DNA from: Myxosarcina sp. GI1
GTDB lineage: Bacteria > Cyanobacteriota > Cyanobacteriia > Cyanobacteriales > Xenococcaceae
Length of the DNA: 55,614 nt
Reading direction: 5' to 3'
Assembly: GCF_000756305.1 (NCBI RefSeq)
Contig: NZ_JRFE01000032.1
Location: 39,580 to 95,193 of the forward strand
Both the position numbers and the translations under genes were made by a program. Position 1 is the first letter of the stretch. Every line of letters begins with the position of its first letter. Shown here in pieces: positions 28,483 through 36,712 of the stretch. The notes under the pieces are model-generated. The model did no database searches and had not been told where the DNA came from. It worked only from the letters and a program-made list of their open reading frames with translations.

Positions 28483-28605
28483 GGCGGGCATTCTGACTCA
28501 GAGATTATGAATCGTTAACCTCATTACAGTTGCGGGACAGCGTTGGATTTTCACCAAACTTTCCCCATTACTTCTAATGGCTGTTCCCCACTAGAACCGA
28601 CTATT
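28483..28605 (-). promoter_or_regulatory. Cobalamin (AdoCbl/MeCbl) riboswitch
   Basis: Minus strand shows the conserved pieces in order: GGTTCTAGTGGGGAACAG, AATGGGGAAAG, GGTGAAAATCC, ACGCTGTCCCGCAACTGTAA and, at the 3' side, GAGTCAGAATGCCCGCC. These are the core elements of a cobalamin riboswitch. It ends about 45 nt before the cbiX start, so B12 should repress cbiX and the lipoprotein. Confidence 0.92.
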
Positions 28606-28688
28606 TAGTTGTCTTCTGTTCTATCTTACCGTTAAACTGCGAAAAGTTGCCCTAAACCTGAAATTTAAACGATAAATTAGATTAGAAG

Positions 28689-28892
28689 TTATATTTTTGC
28701 ATCTATCCACTGTTTTGCTCGACGAATCGCATCTTTTGTCGTCATGGCACTGGGGACTGCTACAGCACAACCTCGATCGTGATTTATCCAAGCTGCATAA
28801 ATACAATACCCATCCAATTCGTCACGGTCTATTTCTACCTTGCAGCCACGATAGGCAAAAGAAAGAATAATCTGAGGATAATTAGGCTTCAT
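28689..28892 (-). CDS. Small hypothetical protein
   Basis: 67 residues from ATG at 28892 (MKPNYPQIILSFAYRGCKVEIDRDELDGYCIYAAWINHDRG...). It looks like a compact alpha/beta protein with a closing helix (DAIRRAKQWIDAKI). Similar short proteins are common in cyanobacteria, without known function. The frame is open 15 codons further upstream, but the first Met-rich part has no ribosome-binding site. It is transcribed towards the riboswitch. Confidence 0.55.
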   Translation of the reverse strand: MKPNYPQIILSFAYRGCKVEIDRDELDGYCIYAAWINHDRGCAVAVPSAMTTKDAIRRAKQWIDAKI

Positions 28893-28963
28893 AAAAATTG
28901 TTGCTGAAAAAAAATGACAGTATTTAGGCAGGGGCAATGCCTATGCCTAATGGCAGCTACGCA

Positions 28964-29005
28964 TCGGCTAGCTGAGTCTCCGACTTGCTGCGCAACCGCA
29001 ATCGC
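28964..29005 (-). repeat. 42-bp repeat family B, copy 1
   Basis: The reverse complement starts GCGATTGCGGTTGCGCAGC and is identical over 42 bp to 38101-38142, where the repeat breaks a GerMN gene. Here it is intergenic. Confidence 0.85.
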
Positions 29006-29057
29006 TCTTAATGACTCTATGAAGTTTTTTAAGTTTTTCAAAGCTAAGAACTAATGG

Positions 29058-29204
29058 CTAATGGTAAGAGCTACGGCGAAGCCGTTTATTTCTCTTTTCA
29101 ACAACTATCCAAGTTTCTTGCCAGCGATCGATAATCATTTGTCTCATTTTGTCGGATTGCCATTGAGGAATGTTGTGATTTTGGGAGTGTTTAAATTCAG
29201 TCAT
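29058..29204 (-). CDS. Possible small protein
   Basis: 48 residues: MTEFKHSQNHNIPQWQSDKMRQ followed by MIIDRWQETWIVVEKR and a basic tail. The amphipathic composition looks protein-like, but the tail (LRRSSYH) is encoded by a small repeat (TACGGCGAAGCCG), so the gene may have been trimmed. Function unknown. Confidence 0.3.
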   Translation of the reverse strand: MTEFKHSQNHNIPQWQSDKMRQMIIDRWQETWIVVEKRNKRLRRSSYH

Positions 29205-29508
29205 GTTTTTCTAGATTCAATGTTTAATTACTAGCAGCGAATATTTTGATATCCGTCGGTAATTTGTAGCAATAAGCAGTTGTCTTAGGACACTTGCTAC
29301 TTGCCCTTCGGGAGCGGAGCATTCCCGAGTCCGCGTCTTTTGAGGAAACCTCAAAAGCTTGTGACGGACGCTTGCGTCTTGCGCCAACGCGGGGTCTCCG
29401 CTTTACTTATTACTTTAATTCGAGCGTTCCCTTGCGTCTTACGGAGTGGCTGTTTTACTTACGAGCAAATAAACTAGCTCGTCACAACAGATAGATCTAC
29501 TACGATCT
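29205..29508. other. Intergenic repeats
   Basis: No supported gene. The stretch 29300-29480 is a mosaic of short palindromes (CTTTTGAGG/CCTCAAAAG at 29336-29356, and the GCGTTCCCTTGCGTCTT type) like those in other gaps and in the primase gene. Confidence 0.5.
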
Positions 29509-30156
29509 TCAAACAGCAGACAGATTCTGAGCTACAAAATCCCAGTTGACCAATTTATCGAGAAAATTATCAATATAAGCAGGACGTTTATTTTGATAAT
29601 CAAGATAGTAAGCGTGTTCCCAAGCGTCCATTGTCAATAGGGAAACTTGTCCGCTAGCTAGAGGATTATCAGCATTAAGGGTTTTGGTGACTTTAAGAGT
29701 ATCTCCATCTAAAACTAACCAAGCCCAACCGCTACCAAACTGAGTTGCACCTGCATTTTTAAAAGCTTCGACAAACTTATCAAAACTACCAAAGTCAGCC
29801 TCAATTTTTTTTTCCAGTTCTCCTTCAGGTGTACCACCGCCATCGGGTTTCATACATTGCCAATAAAAAGTATGATTCCATGCTTGGGCAGCATTATTAA
29901 ATAATCCTGCTTTACTGGCATCTCCAGCGATCGCTTTGATGACTTCTTCAATCGGTTTGCTATCTAATTCTGTTCCTTCAACGGCATTATTGTATTTATT
30001 AACATAACCCGCATGATGTTTGTCGTGATGAAATTCTAAGGTGCTTTGAGTGCGGGATATGCTGGGGTTGCCCCAGCATATAGAACCGCGCTGTTGAGAA
30101 ATTGCTGGTTCTAAAGCAGTGTAATCGTATGGAAGGGATGGTAATTCGTAAGCCAT
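29509..30156 (-). CDS. sodB: Fe/Mn superoxide dismutase with palindromic insertion
   Basis: 215 residues from ATG at 30156, with GAGGAG upstream. Metal ligands are present: His in STLEFHHDKHH, His in AQAWNHTFYW, and Asp and His in TMDAWEHAYY. The order and the FYWQCMKPDGGG segment favour the iron type (SodB), no signal peptide. Compared with the family (LEPHISKSTLEFHHDKH) there are about 15 extra residues, roughly 22-37 (RGSICWGNPSISRTQ). They are encoded by a hairpin at 30057-30081 with an 11-bp perfect stem. The frame is kept and the insertion lies just before the first metal ligand helix, so the enzyme may still fold. Confidence 0.92.
   Translation of the reverse strand: MAYELPSLPYDYTALEPAISQQRGSICWGNPSISRTQSTLEFHHDKHHAGYVNKYNNAVEGTELDSKPIEEVIKAIAGDASKAGLFNNAAQAWNHTFYWQCMKPDGGGTPEGELEKKIEADFGSFDKFVEAFKNAGATQFGSGWAWLVLDGDTLKVTKTLNADNPLASGQVSLLTMDAWEHAYYLDYQNKRPAYIDNFLDKLVNWDFVAQNLSAV
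30057..30081. repeat. Hairpin inserted inside sodB
   Basis: ATATGCTGGGG-TTG-CCCCAGCATAT, a perfect 11-bp stem with a 3-nt loop, coding in the SOD frame. It is absent from the family consensus. Confidence 0.85.
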
Positions 30157-30604
30157 AATAGTTTGTTCTCCTCTTGCTATCAAAAATTACTGCGGTCGAG
30201 TATCAAAAAGATTACTGTCTGCTACGGTCGCGAGCGGAAGCATCTAAAAGATTTTGAGCGTGGGGGATGCTATCACGAAGCTTTCCCTAGCACCGTTTTA
30301 CGGTGCGGGGTCTTCGCTCAAATTTAGTTCAGCAGATGAGGGGCTGTATGCGGATCTAAAATCCGCATCTAGTAAGCCCCGTCCAACCACGGTGTTGAGC
30401 CAATTTCCAATTCCATTGGTGATAGTAGCGCAGTTTGGCTTAAGAAAAAATACTTATCCCCTGGAAGGGGAATAAGTAGGTGTGAGTGCAGACGGACTGA
30501 GACTAACCCTACTTAAAACTCGCTCGTAGCCCACGCGCTGTCTGACCGCTTCGCACGTAAACTCTAAGAAAATTTGGATAACAAATACTCAGGAGAAATA
30601 GCTT
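30157..30604. other. Intergenic repeat cluster upstream of sodB and box 4
   Basis: No supported gene. It contains an ACCGTTTTACGGT palindrome near 30292, the 45-bp palindromic repeat at 30340-30384, a TTATCCCC...GGGGAATAA hairpin near 30447-30475 and a GCCCACGCGCTGTC fragment near 30530. The sodB promoter should lie in the first 100 bp. Confidence 0.5.
30340..30384. repeat. 45-bp palindromic repeat, intergenic copy
   Basis: GGGGCTGTATGCGGAT ... ATCCGCAT ... GCCCCGTCC. Same ends, same stem positions and same length as the copy inside the histidine kinase at 21460-21504. Confidence 0.8.
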
Positions 30605-30607
30605 TTG

Positions 30608-30642
30608 CTCCTCATAAGTAGCTCATATTTCTAAATTAATAT
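30608..30642 (+). promoter_or_regulatory. Direct-repeat activator box 4 with -10
   Basis: CTCCTCA, TAAG, TAGCTCA at 30619, 11 nt, TAATAT at 30637. The second heptamer is the most diverged of the set. It precedes the pseudo-receiver gene with a leader of about 35 nt. Confidence 0.7.
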
Positions 30643-30682
30643 ATTGTTCATTGTTATGGTATCGATCGCAGATTAAATTGAT

Positions 30683-31102
30683 ATGGTTTTTACTCGATCG
30701 CCTCTTAGAAATAAATTATTAATGTTACAGCTAGATCGCAAACACATCTTAGCGATCGAGGTTGCTAAAGATATTCGCGAAATTATTAAACGCAGCTTGG
30801 GAAATACGGCAAATTGGCAAGTGTTTTCGGTAAACACGATCGCTGAAGGATTGGCTTTAATTCAATCACAGCAACCCGATGTAATTTTACTCGAAGCCGA
30901 TCTGTTAGAGCGGTGCAGTCCTCATATTTGGCAACAACTACAAACTACTGCTGAGAATCGATCTATTCCGATGATCTTTATGGCATCAAGAGTTAGAGCT
31001 ATGGATCGACTTCAGTTCCAACAATTAGGTGCAGCCAAGGCGATCGCTAAACCTTTCGATCCACAAGAATTGGTAGAGGCGATCGCCCAAATATTAAAGT
31101 AA
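30683..31102 (+). CDS. Pseudo-receiver domain protein (Glu at the phosphorylation site)
   Basis: 139 residues; a start at Met14 (30722) is also possible. It has the fold pattern of a CheY-like receiver (ILAIEVAKDIREIIKRSL ... QPDVILLEADLL ... IPMIFMAS ... AIAKPFDPQEL). The acidic pair at the end of strand 1 is lost (IEVA), and the phospho-acceptor Asp is Glu71. The Lys in AKPF is kept. It therefore cannot be phosphorylated normally; Glu may mimic the phosphorylated state. No output domain is present. Box 4 lies just upstream. It may compete with or anchor the phosphorelay proteins of this island; that is inference. Confidence 0.8.
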   Translation: MVFTRSPLRNKLLMLQLDRKHILAIEVAKDIREIIKRSLGNTANWQVFSVNTIAEGLALIQSQQPDVILLEADLLERCSPHIWQQLQTTAENRSIPMIFMASRVRAMDRLQFQQLGAAKAIAKPFDPQELVEAIAQILK

Positions 31103-31120
31103 TTTTAGCGGAACACATCA

Positions 31121-31155
31121 CGACTCATAACTTCCTCAAACTTGCCAACTATAGT
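31121..31155 (+). promoter_or_regulatory. Direct-repeat activator box 5 with -10
   Basis: CGACTCA, TAAC, TTCCTCA at 31132, 11 nt, TATAGT at 31150. The sequence from here to the ATG at 31192 is nearly identical to box 6 and its leader. Confidence 0.85.
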
Positions 31156-31191
31156 TTGAACTAATGACTAACATTGAGATTGGTAAAAATT

Positions 31192-31896
31192 ATGAACCGA
31201 GTTTTTCCTAATAGACGAGAAGCAGGAAGAAGATTAGCCCAAAAACTTACCGCCTACGCTAATCATCCTCAAGCAATAGTATTGGGAATACCTCGTGGTG
31301 GCGTACCTGTGGCGTATAAAATTGCCAATACTTTAAATCTCCCTTTAGATGTTTGTTTGGTTAAAAAATTAAGCCTACCTAACCATCCAGAAACAGCGAT
31401 GGGTGCAATTGCCGAAGATGAACTGTTACCTGAATACTGTGGCAACATCACTATTATTCCTCAAAACACGGCACAAATTCACAAAGTTAATTCAGAACAA
31501 ATTCAGGCGATCGCTGCTCGAGCAAAAGTCGAATTAAGATGGCGCGATCGTTGTTATCGAAGCTTTCGTCCCATGCTGAAAATTCCGCAACGTACTGTTA
31601 TCGTCGTTGATGATGGCATTGCTACGGGTCAAACTATGCAGGCTGCGGTCGCTGTTTTAAAAAGACATAAGCCAGAGAAAATTATCATTGCTACTCCTGT
31701 TGCTTCAAAGCCAGCCATAGAAGAATTAGCAGCTAAAGTAGATGATTTTGTTTGCCTAATGAAACCGAAAGCCTTAGTTGCAGTGGGTTTTTGGTACGAA
31801 GATTTTACTCAAACGAAAGATCGAGAAGTGTGCGATTTACTTTCTCAACAGACTTGCAAGACTCTAGCTCACCAAACTTCAGCAATGTCTTATTAA
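31192..31896 (+). CDS. Phosphoribosyltransferase-family protein, copy 1
   Basis: 234 residues from ATG at 31192. A type I PRTase fold: FPNRREAGRRLAQKL, IVLGIPRGGVPVAY and the PRPP loop VIVVDDGIATGQTM near 143-156. Proteins of this group are frequent in bacterial stress clusters with Usp, Hsp20 and FtsH; the substrate is not known. It has its own box 5 promoter, and a second copy follows 141 bp downstream. The region between about 105 and 120 is shorter than in copy 2, which shows the size without the repeat insertion. Confidence 0.88.
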   Translation: MNRVFPNRREAGRRLAQKLTAYANHPQAIVLGIPRGGVPVAYKIANTLNLPLDVCLVKKLSLPNHPETAMGAIAEDELLPEYCGNITIIPQNTAQIHKVNSEQIQAIAARAKVELRWRDRCYRSFRPMLKIPQRTVIVVDDGIATGQTMQAAVAVLKRHKPEKIIIATPVASKPAIEELAAKVDDFVCLMKPKALVAVGFWYEDFTQTKDREVCDLLSQQTCKTLAHQTSAMSY

Positions 31897-31966
31897 GTAG
31901 ATAGACATAATTAAACTTAATCATACAAAAATGTGATTAATCGCCTAAAGCCTTTGTGACTTCTTG

Positions 31967-32001
31967 TCCTTCATAACTTCCTCAAACTTGCCAACTATAG
32001 T
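31967..32001 (+). promoter_or_regulatory. Direct-repeat activator box 6 with -10
   Basis: TCCTTCA, TAAC, TTCCTCA at 31978, 11 nt, TATAGT at 31996. A duplicate of box 5, now in front of the second phosphoribosyltransferase and ftsH. Confidence 0.85.
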
Positions 32002-32037
32002 TTGAACTAATGACTAACATTGAGATTGGTAAAAATT

Positions 32038-32796
32038 ATGAACCGAGTTTTTTCTAATAGACAAGAAGCGGGACAAAGATTAGCCCAAAAACTTACCGCC
32101 TACGCTAATCATCCTCAAGCAATAGTATTGGGAATACCTCGTGGTGGCGTACCTGTGGCGTATAAAATTGCCAATACTTTAAATCTCCCTTTAGATGTTT
32201 GTTTGGTTAAAAAACTATGTCTGACTGAAGATCCACAAACAGCTATAGGTGCAATTGCCGAAGATGCACTGTTACCCAACTACAGCAGCATCACTATTAT
32301 TCCTCAAAACACGGCTCAACACGGACTCAATCCAGAAGAGGTTAAAGCGATGAGTATAAAGGCATGGCTTCGCTATGCTGCTCGTGAAAAAGCAGAATTA
32401 AGTTGGCGAGATAGTTGTTATCTGAAATTTCGTCCCATGCTAAGAGTTTCTCAGCGTACTGTTATCGTCGTTGATGATGGCATTGCTACGGGTCAAACTA
32501 TGCAGGCTGCGGTCGCTGTTTTAAAAAGACATAAGCCAGAGAAAATTATCATTGCTACTCCCATAGCATCAAAGTCAGCTATAGAACAATTAGCAACTCA
32601 AGTAGACGATCTTATCTGCTTGATGAAACCCAAATATTTAGGTGCAGTAGATCTTTGGTATCAAGATTTTACTCAAACAACAGATCGAGAAGTGTGCGAT
32701 TTACTTTCTCAAATGTCTTACAAGACTTTAGCAAGGTCTTATTCATTACCAAGTTTCATTAAGGATAATAGAAATGCCCGAACACGAACCTCATAA
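32038..32796 (+). CDS. Phosphoribosyltransferase-family protein, copy 2
   Basis: 252 residues, same family as copy 1, with long stretches of identical DNA at the 5' end and around the PRPP loop (VIVVDDGIATGQTM), so a recent tandem duplication or gene conversion. Residues about 104-120 (MSIKAWLRYAAREK) are longer than in copy 1. The extra bases GGCATGGCTTCGCTATGC match a short repeat also seen in the NifX-like gene (GGCATGGCTTCGCTACGC). The stop overlaps the ftsH start by 23 bp, so the two are translationally linked. Confidence 0.88.
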   Translation: MNRVFSNRQEAGQRLAQKLTAYANHPQAIVLGIPRGGVPVAYKIANTLNLPLDVCLVKKLCLTEDPQTAIGAIAEDALLPNYSSITIIPQNTAQHGLNPEEVKAMSIKAWLRYAAREKAELSWRDSCYLKFRPMLRVSQRTVIVVDDGIATGQTMQAAVAVLKRHKPEKIIIATPIASKSAIEQLATQVDDLICLMKPKYLGAVDLWYQDFTQTTDREVCDLLSQMSYKTLARSYSLPSFIKDNRNARTRTS

Positions 32797-34714
32797 AACA
32801 CCGCGATTGAGTCAATGGCAATTGACTTTGATTGTGAGTGCGCTCTGCTTGATTTTATTTAGTTTATTCCCGACTCCAACATCATCACCAAAGTCTCAAT
32901 CTTACAGTGAATTTATCGACTTAGTAGAAAGCGATCGCGTCGAGCGAGTGATTATTAGCCCAGATCGCCTCAAATATACTCTCAAATCAGAAGGATTTGC
33001 CGACAACTCGGAGCAGGTTTTTACTACAGTTCCAGTGACTCAAGATACAGAGTTACCGAAGATTTTACGTCAACATCAAGTAGAATTTTCCGCAACACCT
33101 TCCAACAGCGGTACTTGGTTTTGGGGTTTTATACAACTATTATTTTTCCTCTTTTTGATAGTCAATTTGGGTGGTTTGTTATTCGCTCGCAATCGACAAG
33201 GTACGGCGAGCCCTTTTGCTATTGGTCGCAGCAACGCTCGTATTTACTCCGAAGGAAGCATGGACGTTACCTTTGATGATGTAGCGGGAGTCGATGAGGC
33301 GAAGACAGAACTTTATGAAATTGTCGATTTTTTACAAAACAAAACCAAATACGCTCTTGTAGGAGCGAAAATACCTAAAGGTGTGTTGTTAGTAGGACCT
33401 CCAGGGACGGGTAAGACTTTATTGGCAAAAGCGATCGCTGGTGAAGCTGGTGTTCCTTTTTTCAGTATTTCTGGCTCGGAATTTATCGAAATGTTTGTCG
33501 GAGTTGGTGCGTCGCGAGTGCGGGATTTATTCGATCGCGCTAAAAAACAAGCCCCTGCCATTGTCTTTATCGACGAACTAGATGCCTTGGGTAAGTCTCG
33601 CGCGGGTGGTGGAGCTTTTATGGGTGGTAACGACGAACGAGAGCAGACACTCAATCAACTACTGGCAGAAATGGATGGGTTTGAACCCAATGCAGGAGTA
33701 ATTCTGCTGGCTGCTACTAACCGCCCTGAAGTTCTCGACCCTGCTTTATTACGTCCTGGTCGTTTTGACCGTCAGATTGTGGTCGATCGCCCTGATAAGT
33801 CGGGAAGACTAGCAATATTAGAAGTTCACGCTAGAAATGTTAGTTTAGCCGAAGACGTGGATTTAGATAAACTCGCCGCTCGTACTCCTGGTTTTGCTGG
33901 GGCAGATTTGGCTAACTTAATCAATGAATCCGCGCTACTGGCTGCTCGAAATAATCGCTATGCGGTAACTATGGCAGATTTTAATGAGGCTACTGAAAGA
34001 ATCCTGACGGGATTGGAGAAAAAATCGCGGGTACTCAATGAGACTGAAAAGAAAACCGTTGCCCATCATGAGGTAGGTCATGCCATTGTCGGTTTCTTGA
34101 TGCCTGGTACGGATAAGATTGAAAAGATTTCGATCGTTCCTCGTGGTATTGGTGCATTGGGCTATACCCTACAGCTACCAGAAGAAGATCGTTTCTTAGC
34201 GATCGAAGACGAAATTCGCGGTCGTATTGCCACACTTCTAGGAGGACGTGCTGCTGAAGAATTAATCTTTGGCAAGGTATCTACGGGAGCTAGTGACGAT
34301 ATTCAAAAAGCCACTGAGTTGGCTGAAAGATATGTAACTCTCTATGGCATGAGCGATCGCTTGGGTCCGATAGCTTTTGAAAAAGTACAGCAACAGTATC
34401 TTGAGGGTATGACTAATCCTCGCCGTCAGATTAGCCCAAAAATTGCTGAAGAAATCGACCTGGAAGTAAAAGCAGTAATTGATGGCGCGCATCAGACCGC
34501 TAAAACTATTCTTTGGGAAAACCGCGAACTATTGACCGCATTAGCTCAAATTCTTTTAAAACAAGAAGTTTTAGAAGCAGGACAACTGCGATCGCATCTG
34601 GGTCAAGCTCAAAGAAATGAAGGGGTAGATCGATGGTTGCAAACAGGAAAGTTAGCCCAAAATAATTTACTCGCTCCTGCCTTATCTAATAATGGAAAAA
34701 CCTTGAAGAGGTAG
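32774..34714 (+). CDS. ftsH: ATP-dependent zinc metalloprotease FtsH
   Basis: 646 residues. Two membrane segments (about 14-34 and 115-138) flank a periplasmic/lumenal domain. AAA+ module: Walker A GPPGTGKT, Walker [35 protein letters not shown]. Zinc site HEVGH with the third ligand further on in the [16 protein letters not shown] region. It degrades damaged membrane proteins; cyanobacterial FtsH hexamers remove photodamaged D1. It is probably an accessory paralogue and not the housekeeping copy, because it overlaps the phosphoribosyltransferase gene and is under box 6. Confidence 0.95.
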   Translation: MPEHEPHKTPRLSQWQLTLIVSALCLILFSLFPTPTSSPKSQSYSEFIDLVESDRVERVIISPDRLKYTLKSEGFADNSEQVFTTVPVTQDTELPKILRQHQVEFSATPSNSGTWFWGFIQLLFFLFLIVNLGGLLFARNRQGTASPFAIGRSNARIYSEGSMDVTFDDVAGVDEAKTELYEIVDFLQNKTKYALVGAKIPKGVLLVGPPGTGKTLLAKAIAGEAGVPFFSISGSEFIEMFVGVGASRVRDLFDRAKKQAPAIVFIDELDALGKSRAGGGAFMGGNDEREQTLNQLLAEMDGFEPNAGVILLAATNRPEVLDPALLRPGRFDRQIVVDRPDKSGRLAILEVHARNVSLAEDVDLDKLAARTPGFAGADLANLINESALLAARNNRYAVTMADFNEATERILTGLEKKSRVLNETEKKTVAHHEVGHAIVGFLMPGTDKIEKISIVPRGIGALGYTLQLPEEDRFLAIEDEIRGRIATLLGGRAAEELIFGKVSTGASDDIQKATELAERYVTLYGMSDRLGPIAFEKVQQQYLEGMTNPRRQISPKIAEEIDLEVKAVIDGAHQTAKTILWENRELLTALAQILLKQEVLEAGQLRSHLGQAQRNEGVDRWLQTGKLAQNNLLAPALSNNGKTLKR

Positions 34715-34716
34715 AC

Positions 34717-35010
34717 ATGATGGAATTACATACAGCTAAAATCGAACAAATCGCTGCACAGTTACTAGCAGGTATGCTGGCAAATCCTGAGATTTATAGT
34801 CTCTATCCTAGGGTAAATAAAATTCATTGTCTCGATCCTGCTGCTAAGAAAGAAGTTAGTAAAGGACAACAAGAAGAAGAATTAATCTTGAAGGCGATAG
34901 CTATGGCAGAAACTCTTGTCACCAAAGTCGAAACCCAAATTAAACACCACGAGCGTTTCTCTTCTCCCACCATACCTATGGCGATCGATCCCATTCCCCA
35001 TAAGGTCTAA
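34717..35010 (+). CDS. Small hypothetical protein after ftsH
   Basis: 97 residues, starting 2 bp after the ftsH stop, with GAAGAGG as ribosome-binding site inside the ftsH end. Mostly helical (AQLLAGMLANPEIYSLYPR; EEELILKAIAMAETLVTKVETQIKHH). Function unknown; tight coupling suggests an FtsH accessory or a small stress protein. Confidence 0.7.
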   Translation: MMELHTAKIEQIAAQLLAGMLANPEIYSLYPRVNKIHCLDPAAKKEVSKGQQEEELILKAIAMAETLVTKVETQIKHHERFSSPTIPMAIDPIPHKV

Positions 35011-35128
35011 ATTATCTGCCTAATGTATAGGCGATTGGCTCCAACTTACAAGACTAAACTTTTTACACACTAACCCACGACTTCAGCGTTAGATTGGATT
35101 TTATCCAATTACTTATCAGGAGCAAGCA

Positions 35129-35335
35129 ATGATGAAATTTCATCTTTGGAAATTTTTGGCTTTATTATTAACAGGTTTTTTGCTGTTTTCCACACCCCAA
35201 AAAATTAATCGCTTTACCGTGCCCGAGCCAGTTACTCATCAGCTTGAAGAAGCTCCCAAACAAATACACGATTGGCGACAAAATACGTTCGCTTTTCATA
35301 CACAACAAAGGACAAATTTAATATGGCGATCGTAA
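35129..35335 (+). CDS. Small protein with one N-terminal membrane segment
   Basis: 68 residues: MMKFHLWKFLALLLTGFLLFSTPQ is a membrane anchor or signal sequence, followed by a polar region. AGGAG precedes the ATG. It overlaps the next small gene by 13 bp. Function unknown. Confidence 0.55.
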   Translation: MMKFHLWKFLALLLTGFLLFSTPQKINRFTVPEPVTHQLEEAPKQIHDWRQNTFAFHTQQRTNLIWRS

Positions 35336-35502
35336 ATCTTTTTATGGCAATACTAATATTATTAATTTTGACTTGTATTTTCTGTTTGATATTGACTACA
35401 GATTTAGGCTTTGGTCCAGTAGCTAACGTTGCTTTGTACTTAGGCGGTGTAGTTTTGATAGGTTGGGCGACTGTAACTTCTTTGAATATCTTTAACGATT
35501 GA
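35323..35502 (+). CDS. Small two-helix membrane protein
   Basis: 59 residues from ATG at 35323 (AAAGGA upstream). Two hydrophobic helices (FMAILILLILTCIFCLILTT; VALYLGGVVLIGWATVTSL). It overlaps the preceding gene, so the pair is probably a small operon. Function unknown. Confidence 0.6.
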   Translation: MAIVNLFMAILILLILTCIFCLILTTDLGFGPVANVALYLGGVVLIGWATVTSLNIFND

Positions 35503-35545
35503 GCGTGGGGGCGATCGTTAAATTTATTATCCGATATTTTTCTAG

Positions 35546-35580
35546 TTCCTCATAAGTTCTTCAAATCCTACCACTATGAT
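35546..35580 (+). promoter_or_regulatory. Direct-repeat activator box 7 with -10
   Basis: TTCCTCA at 35546, TAAG, TTCTTCA at 35557, 11 nt, TATGAT at 35575. It drives the DUF1830 gene with a leader of about 33 nt. Confidence 0.85.
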
Positions 35581-35619
35581 ATGTACTAAATAAAAGTAAT
35601 TTTTTTTTAAAATAAAGTT

Positions 35620-35886
35620 ATGCCCCTAAGCGATCGAATAGCAACTGCAAGATTATCAACTATGTTATGTTACTACATTAATTCTACCAATAAAATTCAG
35701 CTTATTCGAGTAATCAAAGATCGCTGCCTGAGCTTGGAAAAAATTGTCTTTCCTCAACAAAGAATTTTGTTTGAAGCAATGCCAGAAGGTCAGTTAGAAA
35801 TTTACTATAGTCAAGGAAAAAATCCAAAAATTGCTCAAACTATTCCTTGCCAAAATCTAAAAGTTAACTGTCCGACGGTCACTTAG
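35620..35886 (+). CDS. DUF1830 domain protein
   Basis: 88 residues. MLCYYINSTNKIQLIRV ... LEKIVFPQQRILFEAMPEGQLEIY is the DUF1830 signature, a family practically restricted to cyanobacteria, with no known function. The start at 35620 adds 14 residues before MLCYY; the Met at 35662 is an alternative. It lies under box 7 and 22 bp before the zinc-ribbon gene. Confidence 0.8.
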   Translation: MPLSDRIATARLSTMLCYYINSTNKIQLIRVIKDRCLSLEKIVFPQQRILFEAMPEGQLEIYYSQGKNPKIAQTIPCQNLKVNCPTVT

Positions 35887-35908
35887 AATAAATCTAGTCA
35901 AAATAATC

Positions 35909-36112
35909 ATGAACTCTTTCACTATTTGTCCTTGCTGCTCGAATATTATGCTACATCATCTTAGCAATCATAGGGAATACTGGTTTTGCCGTAACTGTTG
36001 GCAAGAAATGCCAAAACTTGAAAGTGTTAACCCAAAAAAATATCATCGACAAAACCAAATTGTAAAATTATCAAAAGATTGGTTAAAGCATAAAAAAACA
36101 GTCCCAGCCTAA
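35909..36112 (+). CDS. Small zinc-ribbon protein
   Basis: 67 residues. CPCCSNIMLHH and FCRNCWQEMP give two CxxC knuckles for one zinc ion; a basic helix follows (KLSKDWLKHKK). Similar short proteins are common in cyanobacteria. Probably cotranscribed with the DUF1830 gene. Function unknown. Confidence 0.7.
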   Translation: MNSFTICPCCSNIMLHHLSNHREYWFCRNCWQEMPKLESVNPKKYHRQNQIVKLSKDWLKHKKTVPA

Positions 36113-36274
36113 AACCGAAAAATTAAGGTAAGTAGCTGAGACAAATTAAATATAAAATAGTAAGTCTTTACCAATTTTCGAGAATTGTTATTAGTTATGT
36201 GCTACGATATTGCTAATTACAAAACCGCTTTTGGGAATAGTTGGCATCTTAGACAAACTAATCTCTAAATTTTG

Positions 36275-36712
36275 TTATAGTAGATCGTATTTTAGAGATT
36301 GGGTGAGAAAATTAAGGGTTACTTTCATTAGTGCGATCGTAATCCATTCTCCAGGACAACGATGATTGATGTAATAATCTCCACCCCTTTGAGGAATCAA
36401 ATTGAAACGACTTCCATTCCAGTCGCGAAATCGTTCGGAAAAGAATACTTCTGGGTTTGACCATAGTTGCGGATCGTGGTTTGTGCCATATAAATCGAGC
36501 AGCACCCTTGTCTCTTGAGTGAAATGATATTCGTGCCAATCAAAATCGTGGCTAACTATAGCTGCTGCAAAAGGAAAGAAAGGATAAAATCTTCGTACCT
36601 CTTGCACGAACCATTCACAGTAATCCTCGCCATCATGTTGCAGTTTTTGCCGGCATTGAGGATGTTCGTGTAGTGCTAAGGCAGCAAAAGTAGCGTATCT
36701 GGCGACTAATAT
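36275..36712 (-). pseudogene. Fatty-acid peroxygenase-type cytochrome P450 (CYP152) C-terminal fragment
   Basis: The frame reads VARYATFAALALHEHPQCRQKLQ, EVRRFYPFFPFAAA, RVLLDLYGTNHDPQLWSNPEVFFSERF and the heme-binding HRCPGEW with its Cys. These are the K helix to C-terminus of a CYP152-type peroxygenase. The N-terminal 60 percent is missing, and the fragment abuts the 3' end of the hydrolase gene at 36706, which marks a deletion junction. CYP152 enzymes hydroxylate fatty acids with H2O2. Confidence 0.8.

Noticed and set aside
28441-28491. N-terminal extension of CbiX by 17 residues
   Set aside because: It lies between the 3' end of the cobalamin riboswitch and a well-placed GAGG; the first ATG is inside the riboswitch core.
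29294-29494. 66-codon plus-strand frame
   Set aside because: It is built entirely of palindromic repeat units and has no ribosome-binding site.
30254-30475. 73-codon plus-strand frame upstream of box 4
   Set aside because: Runs through the 45-bp palindromic repeat and other hairpins; composition follows the repeats.
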